64,000 bases of DNA from Rhyzopertha dominica (GCA_025024175.1 QCXZ01000064.1:1798001-1862000), one strand, 5' to 3'; shown: positions 32,411 to 43,699, numbered from the stretch's first letter. Translations and numbers: made by a program. The notes: generated from the sequence alone by a model not told the origin.

Positions 32411-34318
32411 CCATAAATCTAAGCTGTTTTTACTTAAAGTGTGTTAGAATTTTTTAATTTCCNTCGATTCTAATTTCATACTTTGATGCTATACATATTA
32501 AAATCGGAAATATCACTCCATTATCTGCTGTATTAATCAATTTTCTTATCTGATCTAAGAAGGTAATTGCATTCATAACTCACTCTCACTATCCAGTTAC
32601 ATCTGATATCCATCATTCATATTCAAAACCAATTGCAACTGCAGAAACGCAGTCCAGGTCAGCGAATGTAGATTGTTTACATTCGATAATAATTCTGCAT
32701 TCATTTATACAAAATGTCACACTCAAAACCTGTTTTAGCAGTGGAATCGACGGAAATTACCAGAAATCATGTTCAGCGATCGGGGTATGTAGTTGTTATT
32801 TTCACAAAAGATATCGTTGAGAAGAAAAACAAGCAGTAAATTCTTCTTAGGAGCCTGGTCATTCATTTGCTTGTGTCTTGGAACAAGTTTATTTATAGAA
32901 TAAGATTTTTAATCAAAGGACGTGAAAAAGTGAAGACAAGATCATGTAACCAGCTTATGCAGAAGTTCATTGATATTTCTAACCTTCATAACAGGCCTCC
33001 CAATAAACTGGTAATAGACAACGATAGTGTCAACGACACCAACCGAAAGGAAATATTTCAATTGGGCCGGACTTGAAATAATTAAGTTAAAAAGGAATAA
33101 AATAACAATAAAATGAGATACCTATATTGTTGCATATTATAAGTAGAAACAGAAACAGATAACACTATAAAAAGTTTGCACTTTTTGCAATATAATATTT
33201 TCTCATTTAATAAAATATTAAATTAACTTTCTACAGATGCTCCTTTTTGAAAACTGCACGTTTTGTTTAAATTTGATAAGGTTGTTTCATTACTACCACT
33301 TACTGTATGGTAAATTTAGGTGTAAGTAAAACCTTCGTTTTCAGACAAAATTCGCGATTCTTAATTTCCAGTGCCGAATACGAGTACAGATTGCTCGTTA
33401 GACTGTACGTTTTGCTCTAAAATCAGTAACCTGCTCCAACCGTTATTTACCCAACAAACACGTTTTTGAGAAAAAATGTAACCGATGAAATTAATTCTAT
33501 GACCTACTAAGTTTTGTACTTAATAACGGTAGCTAGCTAAAATAGCCGCTTCAAAAAGCACTGGATGTATTTCGTCGAAAAAGACGACCCCTGACATAAG
33601 AAATGTTTATGCAGCGAACACTTTTGAGGGCGATCTCTCGTTAAAGCAGATTGGACCGAGTTAATAAGGGAGACACTTTGTTTTTGTTTACGCCTGCCGG
33701 AGAATGTTTTTGAACTTTTAATGAGGTCTTTTAAACGCCGCAGGACCGACGACGGTCTTAACCAGTGCAGTCTGATGCTGCGAACTCTCGGCTCATAACC
33801 GCCGGAAATTATAGTGGGTACGTGGCTTGGCTAGAAAAAGCCATTTTCTGTTATGCGCTTTAGTTAATATGTTGGGACTTACGGTGACGTAGTGCACACG
33901 CTGCTTCCTGGTTGGTCAATCTGGGATCATTACAGCTTGTTCCATGCCGCTGCTTCTGTAAAGCAAATAACGTTTGATTAGTATCACAGACATACAACTG
34001 AACGCAATTGTGATTATGAAGAAAAAGTCAAACTTTTTTCTTGATATGTAAGCACCTTTAGCCAGGCTAAAATGAAAATTCAATTAATATAGTGACTTTC
34101 GACAGCGCACTAGATGTATCAATATTTTATAGAAAATTGCAAAATTTGCTCTAGTTTCTTTTTTCATTTATTAATGCTCTGTTTCCCGAGTATTATATTC
34201 TGCAAATAAGAAAGTTCAGTAAAAGAAGCTAGAATTGCTATTTCAACCATACACTGGTAATTCCCCCCACACGTGTTATTTTAAAACTACATATTGAGTA
34301 TAAGATAATATTTTGTCG
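32411..34318. other. No gene recognised
   Basis: AT-rich. A 69-codon plus frame (32867-33076) is not recognisable. A GC-richer patch at about 33590-33840 has no frame. One ambiguous base at 32463. Confidence 0.45.
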
Positions 34319-34360
34319 GATAGATCGCTGTCTCTTGAAAACACTGACAAAAAGTTAATA

Positions 34361-34400
34361 GTCTGACGTTTCGATTACACCTGTAATCTTTGTCAAAGAC
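34361..34400 (-). ncRNA. Hammerhead-like module in the Penelope 3' UTR
   Basis: On the minus strand, sense to the element: GUCU, then UUGACAA, A, stem II GAUUACA-GG-UGUAAUC (7 bp), GAAAC, GUC, AGAC. GUCU/AGAC would form stem I. GAAAC-GUC is the usual 3' core with a minimal helix III. Compared with the consensus CUGANGA, position 3 is U and position 8 is A, so the C3-G8 pair appears exchanged for U3-A8. Hammerheads with very short helix III are known from Penelope-like elements. Whether this variant cleaves is unknown. Confidence 0.55.
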
Positions 34401-34674
34401 GAAGAACCTCAAAATTTGCCTGACACAAGTTCAAACAAAATTTTAAAAGTAAATAAACAAATCACCAAGGATGCGAGACGTCATAGAAACAACGTGCCAA
34501 CCTGATAAAAAAGGAACCTAACGATGAAAAAGGAACTACCTACCTACTAGATATACACGAACTACTTGATAAAAGATAACTACAAAATAGCCTTCCAAAT
34601 GTCACCTAACTCATAATTTCCACAATCCCTATTAAAATTATTAGTATTCCTACAAATTTCTATAGCTTCTTTTA

Positions 34675-35559
34675 TTAGACTTTTGTGATAATATTTTTCT
34701 CTGTTTTATCAAAATCAATCACGTGTTTAGTCAAATATGAGTGTTCAGCTACGGAAGATTTATCTATCTGTTGCAACCTAGTAGCACGTATGTATTCTTT
34801 CAAACGCGTACTTACTTTTATTTTAGTTTGACCTATGTAACACTTTCCGCAAGAACAAGTAATTTTGTAAACACCTTCACTCTCTAAATGTACTTTATCT
34901 TTAGTAGAACTTAAAATTTTATCTAACTTATTATATGTACTATCAACAACTAAAATATCGTGTTTTCTAAGCATCCTCTTTAATTTTTCCGAAAGGCCTT
35001 GTACATAAGGCAAACTCAACTTCAATCTGCTTTGTCGTGGCTGAGAATTTACTTGATTTGGATGAGCACTTTTATTAAAAACTGACCAAATATTCTTATT
35101 GCTATAACCATTTCTCACTAGCGCTGATTTAAGATGATATATTTCTTTTTGTACAGAACTTTCATCTGAAATCCTTTGTGCTCTAACAAATAACGTCCTA
35201 ATAAGACTATTCTTTTGAGAAGGAGGGTGGTGAGATGTGGCATGTAAATATCTGTCTGTGTGTGTTGGTTTTCTGTAAACCTTGTGTCCTAACTGTCCAG
35301 TGTTTGTTCTGTAAATTTTGACATCCAAGAAAGGTAAACTACCATTGCTTTCTAATTCCATAGTAAATTTTATGTCGGGATTTTGACTGTTCAAATGATT
35401 TAGAAACCTACCCAGCTCTTCTATACCGTGGGGCCAAATAACAAAAGTGTCATCTACGTACCTATACCAACATTTTGGTTTAAGCTGAAAACTGTTTATC
35501 GCTACATGTTCAAAATTTTCCATAAACAAATTGGCTACTACAGGTGACCCATTGCACAA
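34675..35559 (-). pseudogene. Penelope RT (palm/thumb) to GIY-YIG reading frame
   Basis: A 294-codon open frame. The RT catalytic YVDD is near residue 35, the thumb/linker runs to ~residue 180, a Lys/Arg-rich linker ('LSEKLKRMLRKHDILVV') is at ~195-210, and the GIY-YIG nuclease is at ~230-275 ('KITCSCGKCYIGQTKIKVS'). The frame ends early: after 'VIDFDKTEKNIITKV' it stops. The 50.8 kb copy continues 'REKYYHKHLIKEAIEICRN', so a small deletion shifted the last residues. Penelope proteins prime at nicked ends and use the GIY-YIG nuclease for insertion (known for the family). Confidence 0.85.
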
Positions 35560-36078
35560 CCTGATTTTTGTTCATAAAAATTATCGTTCCATAAGAAATA
35601 AGTAGATTTAAAACAATGTTCGGATAATCTGGCTATCGTGTCACCTAGAGGATGGCTATTAAGCTTGGATTTGATATCTATCGTTTCAGGAATGGGTACT
35701 TTCGTAAATAAAGAAACCACCTCAAAACTAACCAAAATATCACCTTCTGAAATACTTAAACCTTTTATAATATCCATAAAGTCTCAAGAATTTTTGATGA
35801 AACTATAGTGGTATTTCCTACATAAGGTTTTAAATAGTTGGCACTAAATTTTGCCAATCTGTAACAAGGACTGCCAATCGTATTGACTATGGGTCTTAAC
35901 GGGACATTGGTTTTGTGGATTTTGGGCAAACCATACAATTTAGGTACCTTGCAATCGGAAACAGTTAAAAGAGACTTCTCCTCATTCGAAAGATTTGAAC
36001 TTTTGATAAGATCATTGGTAATTTTTGGAAATTTTTGAGGTAGGATCTCGGGATAATTTTTGATATGTTTCCTCATCT

Positions 36079-36477
36079 AACAACCCTCGTATACATATTG
36101 AGTGTCCCAGCGTTTGATCTTTGCATGTTCGCCGCGTTTATTCAATAAACAGAAGAGTTCCAGGAAATTTAGTTATTATGGGATAACAACCTGAATTTTT
36201 ACATTCGACTATATATCATCAATCAGCTTATCAAAAAAGCTTTTGGCTAGTAGTTACAATAATAGAGACTGCCATTAAAAACACGAGTTTTTACATTTTT
36301 AATTTATCATGTGTACAACACCGCAATATGCAGATATGGTGGACCTAAAAAATGCGTCGATAATTACTTTGAATTGTCTGCATTTGTATGGTACGAATTT
36401 TTAAACAGACTCAGACGTAAAGGACAATAAAATGACCTGAAAATTTGCTCAGAATTAGATAAGTCAATAGATTTATA
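36079..36477. other. Spacer
   Basis: Sequence between the truncated 5' end of the Penelope copy and a recombinase relic. No feature recognised. Confidence 0.4.
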
Positions 36478-36877
36478 TTAATTTGAATTACCCTTTCTAG
36501 CATCAGGTGTCTCTTGTAAAAATCTCTCAATTTCCTCTTTCGTTAGAATTTTGGACTTTTTTTGACGGTTTACAACTGATTTGCTTTTTAAATATGGCAT
36601 TAGTTTGGAAAATTTCCTGATATTTACATTTTCTTTAGTATTCTGTGTATATTTTAGCATTGAATACACTAACCATAATGTGCAAGATTTAGCTTTATTA
36701 ATTTTGTGTTCGAAATATGCTTCGGCACTTTTTCTTTGAACTGCACCATGCTTTAAATTCGTTGTAGGCGATCTCGTACTGTCTCGACGATTTCTTAGAG
36801 ATTAATTGTGAAACAGCACTTTACGCCGCTTCCAGTACTTCTCCTGGTAAATGCTCCTCTTCACTTTCCGAGCTCAT
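36478..36877 (-). pseudogene. Tyrosine-recombinase-like N-terminal (core-binding) relic
   Basis: Minus-strand ATG at 36877 starts 'MSSESEEEHLPGEVLEAA', a stop, 'SAVSQLISKKSSRQYEIAYN' and 'EFKAWCSSKKK'. A frameshift then leads into 'CTLWLVYSMLKYTQNTKENV', 'NIRKFSKLMPYLKSKS' and 'KKSKILTKEEIERFLQETPD' (36478-36669). The acidic start, the 'W..YSMLK' helix and 'LT.EEI.RFL' before 'PD' resemble insect proteins with the SAM-like N-terminal domain of tyrosine recombinases. I recognise the type from general familiarity and not from a catalytic motif: the R-H-R-Y domain is absent. A stop and frameshift make it a pseudogene. Confidence 0.5.
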
Positions 36878-37920
36878 TTTCAATTAAACACTCTTTCACA
36901 CCCTATAGAATATCAATAATTATAATATATTATAATTTTGAAATTACTTTTCCTGACAAATAATGTCTATTGTTTATTAGGTTGCTATCATTATGACAGG
37001 CAACGCCACCACTAAAATGTCTTGATTCAAACAGTAGTTTAATGAATTTCAAATATAAATTAAAATGTTGTACGTTCAATTATCTCATTTGCAGTTTTCG
37101 AAAAAATATTGTTTGTATCTCGAACGCGAAATGCTTTTGCTAACAAAACAGCAATGAAAAGTAACTTTTTTCTGTTGCATGCTGCCTCACTAAAGTGAAC
37201 TATGTATTAAAGGACTAAGTTGAAAAACAGCTTGTGCTGGACCTTCCCCTATATGTTGTTATTGTCAATTATGGGATTATTTTATTTCATTTTGTTATGT
37301 ACAGTATGTATGCAACAAATAAGGACCTATTATTATTATTAAATAGGTCTCATTTTTATAACTCATCGAAGGTTAAAAAAAAACTCTCGTACTAGAATTA
37401 TGAGTGCATATCCATAGAAAAATAAGTTCTGGAATGACATTATGTGAATCTCTCGGTAAAATATTGAAGGATCGCTTCAGTCTCCCAGAAAAGTCTGTTT
37501 ATTTCACAGATGACTTCGAACACCTGTTGAACTAAATTCATCTCCACCACACAATCACCTTAAATCAACATTTCGCGATCTTTTCTCTTCCATGTCGTCC
37601 GGGCTATCGGAACCAGCGGCTGTTATTAGGTAACAAACTTGAATTTGGCCGCTCATTACCTCCATCCGCAGCTTTCACTGGTTCGCCGCTTCCTAGTGCT
37701 GGCACACATGCGAGAAGTGCACCACGTGCAAAAAGGACGCCTCCGGATTTCGACTGGGTTGCGCAACCCAAGGCGGACGAATTGCATAATAATGCCACAT
37801 AACAAAAAAGTAGCGTTCCCAGCGAGTGTGGGTACGAACGCGGGGCGAATCAGATCTGTCGATTAACATGGGGAAAATCTGATTAAATCGATTGAATGAT
37901 GCAATGCGTATATTATAGTA
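36878..37920. other. No gene recognised
   Basis: AT-rich, then a GC-richer patch (37550-37870) with overlapping frames on both strands (37604-37798 minus, 37639-37866 plus), neither recognisable. It includes a hairpin listed separately. Confidence 0.45.
37324..37349. repeat. Hairpin with ATT loop
   Basis: GACCTATT and AATAGGTC (8-bp arms) enclose an ATTATTATTA loop. Function unknown; it may be the decayed end of a retroelement tail. Confidence 0.6.
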
Positions 37921-40077
37921 ATGCAAGTCTCTTACCGTTTTTACAACCCTGCAATACTATTTACCTTTCATCTACAGGCACAGTTGGAACGGCACGCGAC
38001 CTCTCATAAACCAAACCCTCTCTTTGTGATTTTGCGATTTTCCAGTGCCGGCTTTAAGCCGTTTTAAAACTCGTTTTTTGTTTGTGTAGTGTATATTATT
38101 CTAAGTAGTTTTTAATCATTCGGTTAATAAGAGGTTTTACATCGATCGTTTTTATTTACGTCTCAAAATGAATTGTACGTACTTTTAGATGAGTAGCAAC
38201 ATTATTTTGCACAAGCAAAGTATATCTAGTTATAATGAAATTTGTAATCTAACTAGACAACATGCACATCTGAGCATTTTTTAATATGTAAAGAAAAANC
38301 TCGCATTCCTAAATATTTTTATTTTGATTTTTAACATTCCTGTAATATTTATATCCTGTGAATATGTTGAATGCTGTGCTAGCCGAAAATTATAAACAAT
38401 ACATTTTAATATTTTTACAATCTTTTAACTATTGGAAACATGCGGTTAACGGATAACATAACTAAATATGTAAATAAAAGACAAGTATTTGAAAAGAAAA
38501 TAATAAGAGTCTATATTTTTTTATCTAAAGCTCTAAATACAAAAAAATAATTCCATACATCTATTATATTTTTACAAAAAAGTCTAACAAGTTTACACCG
38601 ACATACTTAAATATATTAATTTATCATCATCACTACTGTCAAATTCTGAATCACTGCTAGCATCATCATTAACATGTATTATAGAATTTAGAAAATTTGG
38701 GGATACATAGCTATTTTCAATTTCAATAAAATGCTTAATACAGCTTTTCCACAGTTCTTTCGTTATACTACTTACCTCTCTACGCACTAAATCTACAACT
38801 CCTGAACTTAAACGCGGACATGTATTGTTTCTTCGTATTCCTTTTTTAAGCGTACTCCACACTAATTCAATTAGGTTTAGGACGCAATAATACGATGGCA
38901 AACGCATAACTATATGTCCATGTCCTTTCGCTAGTTCATCAACTCGATATTGTTTAGGTATGTTGAGATTTTTTATTATTGTCAACAGATCTTTTTTGGT
39001 AACTTTTCCATCCAGAATTGGAATTTTATTCTTTTTCATGTAATCAATTAGTTCTATTTTTTGTAGCTGATGTTGGCGCCTTGTCCATTAATTTTGAATG
39101 ATAACTCGCGTTATCCATGACTATAACAGATCCTGGTGGTAGCCCTGGCAGTAACTGCTGCTGAAACCAAGTTTCAAAAAGTGCAGAGTCCATGTCACAA
39201 TGGTAGTGAGCAGAACAATTTTGGATCTGTTTCGCTGACAGTAATAAGCCATTTCCCACCCATCCATCACTTCCTCCCGCATGAGGAATTATAATTCTTT
39301 TTCCTCTCGAAAGTGGTGCTTGCAGAACNCAGTTATTTGTCCCATCTGTCAGACCTTTTTTTATCAAGTCGTGGGTGTCGTACCACGTTTCACCCAAATA
39401 TACGATATTACGATTTTCTTAGCGGTACCTTCTGATTTCGTTTATATAATCCCATCTCATTCTTTTTAGTCGGGTTGATTCCATTGTGGATAAACGTTGG
39501 TTTAATATACTATAATTAAAACCGATGCTCCTCAAGTATTTTCTGAACCACTCTTCGCAATAACTTATGTCATATCCTAATTCCAAAAGTTTTAATTTCA
39601 GACTTGCCGTTGTTGGAACTTTATGTTCCTTTAACATTTGGTAAATCAATTTTATAATTTCTATCCCTATTCTATCGTGTAGGGGACACCAACCATTTCA
39701 CTTGTCACTTTATACATATACATTTTTTATGATTCCTTTGGCATCTTGGGTAAGGTAACGACGATTCCTCTTGTTTTCTTCAATTTGCACTTCCATGTCA
39801 GCGTCAGCAACTTCATTCTGAGCGGTACTTGGAGCAGCTTTTTCCCCAGGACGGGACATGTTTCGTTCTCTTGTCTCGCGCACAGAAATACTAAGACTGA
39901 ATGTTAGTTTTGGTTTGATCGGTAGTGAACTTTAAATAATCCGACCCTGCTTAACCATCTTCCGAAAATCGGACCTACATTTATGGTAATCCGGTTATTT
40001 GCGGTAACTTGCGCCTGCTGTTCGAGATGAAAAATAAATTTTATTGCAGGGTTGTAATAACGGTAAGAGAGTTGCAT
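37921..40077 (-). mobile_element. Complete DDE_3-type DNA transposon (Zator-like?), 2157 bp
   Basis: Terminal inverted repeats of about 55 bases. The left reads ATGCAAGTCTCTTACCGTTT from 37921. The reverse complement of the right end (to 40077) reads ATGCAACTCTCTTACCGTTA. Both continue with 'TACAACCCTGCAATA' and 'TTTCATCT'. GTA flanks both sides (37918-37920 and 40078-40080), a possible 3-base target duplication. It holds one transposase gene on the minus strand. Three-base duplications and a divergent DDE transposase are reported for the Zator superfamily. That assignment is inference. Confidence 0.8.
38593..39859 (-). pseudogene. Transposase of the 37.9-40.1 kb element
   Basis: Likely start ATG at 39859 (MSRPGEKAAPSTAQNEVADA), then an acidic/basic leader. 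HTH-like 'ASLKLKLLELGYDISYCEEW' (~39590), 'YLRSIGFNYSILNQR' and 'RMRWDYINEIRRYR', then a stop. First acidic motif 'IVYLGETWYDTHD' (~39400), where the expected Asp of LDETWYD is Gly. Then 'RGKRIIIPHAGGSDG', 'HYHCDMDSALFETWF', second motif 'SVIVMDNASYHS' (~39120), and a frameshift near 39045. Third motif 'LPSYYCVLNLIELVW' (~38880). The tail is acidic ('DDASSDSEFDSSDDD'), stop at 38593. The same family occurs at 20478. Broken by at least one stop, one frameshift and the Asp-to-Gly change. Confidence 0.85.
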
Positions 40078-40080
40078 GTA

Positions 40081-43000
40081 CAGAGCAGACAAATCAAAAC
40101 CTTAAAAGTGCACGAAATAGAACCTTGTCTTAAAAGTTTGCTTGACGTTATTTTTGAGATCTAAATTAATGACATTTCGTTGTTACATTGGCAGTTCCAT
40201 TGGAACAGCGTTCTATTATGCGTTTCTTGCACAAGAAAATCGTAAAATCCACTAATGTACATCGTAGAATGAAGCTACAATATTGAAATTTATGTTTGTC
40301 AACAATAACAGTACCTATAGGTAACAAGAAACGTGATAAGAACAAGAAAGATTAAAAGCACTTGTTGTAAACTTCGTTGCCAGTAATCTGACGATGTATA
40401 TTCTTGTTTTTAAATGAAAAACTATAGCGTTTTCGGTATTGTTAATAGACCTGCTCGGATATTTGCTAAGAGAGAAGTGAAGNGTATTATTGAGCTTCTG
40501 GTAANTTTGTANTCAATTAGTCCGCAGTGATCACCATCTGCAAAAATTGCAAAGCGGTCCTTTTGCCCTCAACTGAAAATCTTCATTATAAAACATACAA
40601 ACATTGCGAAGACACAATGGATAACGATGCCACCAGTAAAACAAGTAATGCTTTAGAGTATTATTTTTACCTTTAACATTTCTTTTTTAAGCCTTAACTG
40701 AGCGATTTGGAAAAAACACGTTAATGGCGCAATAATATGGTATTTTCCAAGCCTAGGAGGGTGTGTGTGCATATAATGACTTGTAGTTGAAGAGTAGGTA
40801 CCATTTTATAGCAAGTCAAGAATGCCAATTCAGGTTGATAAAACAACGCTACTTAGTTAAATGGACAGAGTGCTTTCTGACATCACTCTCTTTAATTTAT
40901 AGAGTATTTTCTTTGGTGCTTTTACTACCACTAGATACTATTACCATTCGTTATACAGACAGTTTTCTTCTTAGTACAGGCAAAAATTCTACCTTTTTCG
41001 ACATCAATAACACCCTTATATCTATTCATTTTTTATTCTCAATGGCTGTGTTAAAAAGCAAAACTGTCACATATAAAATTGAGAAAATCCGCACAAGTGA
41101 CGCAAAAACTTTTTAGTGTATTTTACGACGTTAAGGAATCAAAGCTATAGAATCGTGATCTGGTTACAAAGCCATGCTACATATATGTTGTATACCATAC
41201 ATTTGATATACCTGTAAGGGGTAATAAATGTTCGTTGTTTAATAAATAATTAATTGCTGTTAATTAAATAAACATGGGACGTATTTGCATAAGAATACCA
41301 GTAAATAACACACCAAAACAAAGAAATCCAATACACTCCCTCCACCTCGTTCATGACATCCAGAAATTAATCAATCAGTGGCTTTTTTTGGACCAAATGG
41401 AGTATTCGTTCACTCAGTAAACACCGGAAACAAACAGAACATTCCTTTACTGTACTGAATTGCACAACCAAATTTAGATAACTTACCGGGGGGCAACGAT
41501 GCCCCCAGGCTAGTCACAAAGTGTCTTCTCGCCTGGGCCCCCCTCTTCTTATTTCCACCTTTGGCCTAATTTCCTAGGTTATTAAACAAAAACAATAGTT
41601 TTCAACAACTACTAACTATTCTACCAAGCAGCCGCATCGGCAAGCGATAGCGCATGCATGTGAGTTTCTGACCATCACAAGGTCTCCTCAGAAGTGCCCA
41701 TTCTGAGATCAACATCGAGGGTCATACACTGCGATGCGTCAAGAGGTTATCCTTAACCCCAGGCACACCAGTTGTCGATTTGAGTATCGGACATTAACTG
41801 GACCGATGGTATACCAAATACCATCGGTTCTCCCGTTACTGACAGGGCACCCAGATACCAGAATCATACAACAGTCTCAAAAACTGTCCCAGTTTGGTAG
41901 CAACATAAAAACCTGACGTCAGGACTTTCAACAACAAAAATGCTACCCTTTGAATCTCTCAAAGAGACAACAATCAAAATACATTTCAGTACTCACTACT
42001 TTAGTACTTTTAATCCGGCAATACTCCAATTGTCCATCAACTCTGGTCCAGCCACAAAACAAAGGAACAATTGCCACTAAGAATTAACCAACTAACACAT
42101 TCCAGCACCCTGCCCATACTCATGTCGCGCTGCTCCAAAAAGGGTCTCGCCCAGAGGTTTCAATCAGAGGTCAATATGGGTATAAATCAATAACGAAAAT
42201 AAAATAAAATGGATATTAATAAAAGTAAATCTACTTATTAGAATAGAATTAAACAAGGGAAAAAATGTCGCCTTTCATACCTATCCATATTAACCTAAAT
42301 TCTATCGAAATGGCGTTACGAACCTTTCACAGACTAAGTGTAAACTGCGCACATAAAAATTACAGCCAAATTCCGATTTTATTTGAACCCTCGTAGTAAT
42401 ATGCTACTTTTGACGCCGGTCAAGCCGAAAACAATGTGCACGGTGTACGAACAATGCAAATATTATGTGCCTTACACGATTTTTCAATTTGTGAAAGTAC
42501 AGGCTGTTTCCAGCGGATTTCCATTGTTTATTGTTACAAAACGTTTTGTAATCTTTTCAGTTGTGCTTGATTGTTATCTATATACAATCGGCATCTTCAA
42601 AAGCACACGAAGAGTTCCATACACGAAACAACTGTTTACACTTCGTTGGCGGAGGCTAGATCCTTATAAAATTCTGAAAACTCAATTAATCAAACAGAGT
42701 ACAGTGATACTTAAAACAGCTTTTCAGGATATATTAAACCACCCTAAATACATAGAGAAATAAAAATAAATTCCGGAAACTTGACACACTACAGTTAACT
42801 TGTACTTTATTAACTGCAAAGCTTGCTGAGCTTACTCTTTACTTTAAAAATAAATAATATTATTACCTCCTGTTGACAAAACAAGACCATACATTGTTCT
42901 CACACGGCTAAAAATGCGCAACACTTTGTTATCAACATGTTGGTTTTTCGTTTCGACCTCTTATTCGGTCTTTCTCAATCTCTATTAAAATATTATTTTG

Positions 43001-43103
43001 ACAATTTGAGAAATATGACATTAATTACGACAAAAGACATTCCACTTAAAAACAAAGCATATTTTTGTCCAAATATCTGAACATTAGTGATGCTATCCAC
43101 TGA
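40081..43103. other. Long stretch without a recognised gene; one C-rich, LTR-like segment
   Basis: 40081-41250 is AT-rich with four ambiguous bases near 40483-40512. 41450-42180 is markedly C/CA-rich on the plus strand, with 'CCGGGGGGCAACGATGCCCCC' halves (inverted) near 41490. That strand asymmetry recalls an LTR or a retroelement UTR, but I find no partner copy. Frames at 40787-41116 and 42383-42763 (109 and 126 codons, plus) look like nothing known. An imperfect palindrome 'ATGGTATACCAAATACCAT' lies near 41807. Confidence 0.4.
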
Positions 43104-43150
43104 TGACATGTTGTTTTACGGGCTGGTTCCCACGTTGGTTATTAGATCTT

Positions 43151-43184
43151 GACGTTTCGACACTCATGTCGGTGTCTTCCTCAG
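43151..43184 (-). ncRNA. Hammerhead ribozyme motif, left arm
   Basis: Minus-strand mirror of the right-arm motif: CUGAGGA, A, GACAC-loop-GUGUC (5-bp stem II), GAAAC, GUC. It keeps the outer stem II pair lost in the right arm. Confidence 0.65.
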
Positions 43185-43215
43185 AAGTAGCTCTGTAGTA
43201 GTTTCAGAGCTACTT

Positions 43216-43249
43216 CTGAGGAATACACCGACATGAGTGTCGAAACGTC
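43216..43249 (+). ncRNA. Hammerhead ribozyme motif, right arm
   Basis: CUGAGGA at 43216-43222, stem II ACAC/GUGU (43225-43228 with 43237-43240) around an 8-base loop, GAAAC at 43242-43246, GUC at 43247-43249. The core matches CUGANGA...GAAA...NUH. Helix III would be only AC/GU, as in Penelope-type hammerheads that may act as dimers. CUU before and AAG after the core give the start of stem I. One stem II base pair present in the left arm is lost here (G to U). Confidence 0.65.
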
Positions 43250-43296
43250 AAGGTCTAATAACCAACGTGGGAACCAGCCCTTAAAACAACATGTCA

Positions 43297-43699
43297 ACGA
43301 CAACAACCACGGAAGCCTTCAAACCAAAAGCTATCCACTGATGTTCAGCCTCAAGCATATTCAACTTTTATTCAAATAAACCTAATTCATATAATGTCCT
43401 CTAATTTATTACATATCTTCGGTGGATAGTAAACGACAGATGCTTTGTATGCATCTTGAATTTATGGGAAAATATAGAGAGACTGGATCGGTTTATAACA
43501 CAATTCAAAAAGTGACAGATGCCATGGGTAGAGAGCTGTTGTGAAATGCCCCAACGAAATAAAATCCACGATTCAAGATTTTGCTCCAATTTGTGGCTCG
43601 CTTTCATTTAACACCCGGTCTAACTAATCACAGCCTTCTTCCTTTCTAGTTTCTCTCTAGTNAATCTGTNCTACTGTTTTGTGGTAGTAGTGTCAATTA
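43297..43699. other. Spacer
   Basis: No feature recognised beyond a 68-codon minus frame (43401-43607) of no known type. Two ambiguous bases at 43662 and 43670. Confidence 0.4.

Larger units (their letters stand above)
34319..36078 (-). mobile_element. Penelope-like retroelement, 5'-truncated, with RT and GIY-YIG domains
   Basis: Best Penelope copy in the window. On the minus strand: RT start 'CKVPKLYGLPKIHKTNVPLR' (~35940) and 'RPIVNTIGSPCYRLAKF' (~35890). Then 'ISEGDILVSFEVVSLFTKVP' (~35740), 'CWYRYVDDTFVIWPHG' with intact catalytic YVDD (~35450), and 'KFTMELESNGSLPFLDVKIY' (~35330). The C-terminal endonuclease is 'GVYKITCSCGKCYIGQTK' (~34860), a GIY-YIG-type motif in which VYK/YIG are seen. 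Three frames (35765-36076, 35538-35777, 34675-35559) replace one ORF because of indels, including one at motif B. The 3' UTR with a hammerhead-like module runs to about 34319. The N-terminal block seen at 17440 is missing. Confidence 0.9.
43104..43296. repeat. 193-bp near-perfect foldback carrying hammerhead motifs in both arms
   Basis: Arms 43104-43195 and 43205-43296 (92 bases each) are reverse complements with about three mismatches, around a 9-base centre TAGTAGTTT. Each arm contains a hammerhead-type core, one on each strand. Identity is much higher than for most repeats here, so the structure is young or maintained. Inverted terminal copies with hammerheads are known in Penelope-like elements, so a solo foldback of such ends is the simplest reading. 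Confidence 0.9.

Noticed and set aside
40787..41116. 109-codon plus frame as a gene
   Set aside because: Composition is as expected for chance in AT-rich DNA, and no family is recognised.
42383..42763. 126-codon plus frame as a gene
   Set aside because: No domain, no neighbouring signals, hydrophobic composition typical of AT-rich chance frames. Mentioned only within the stretch description.
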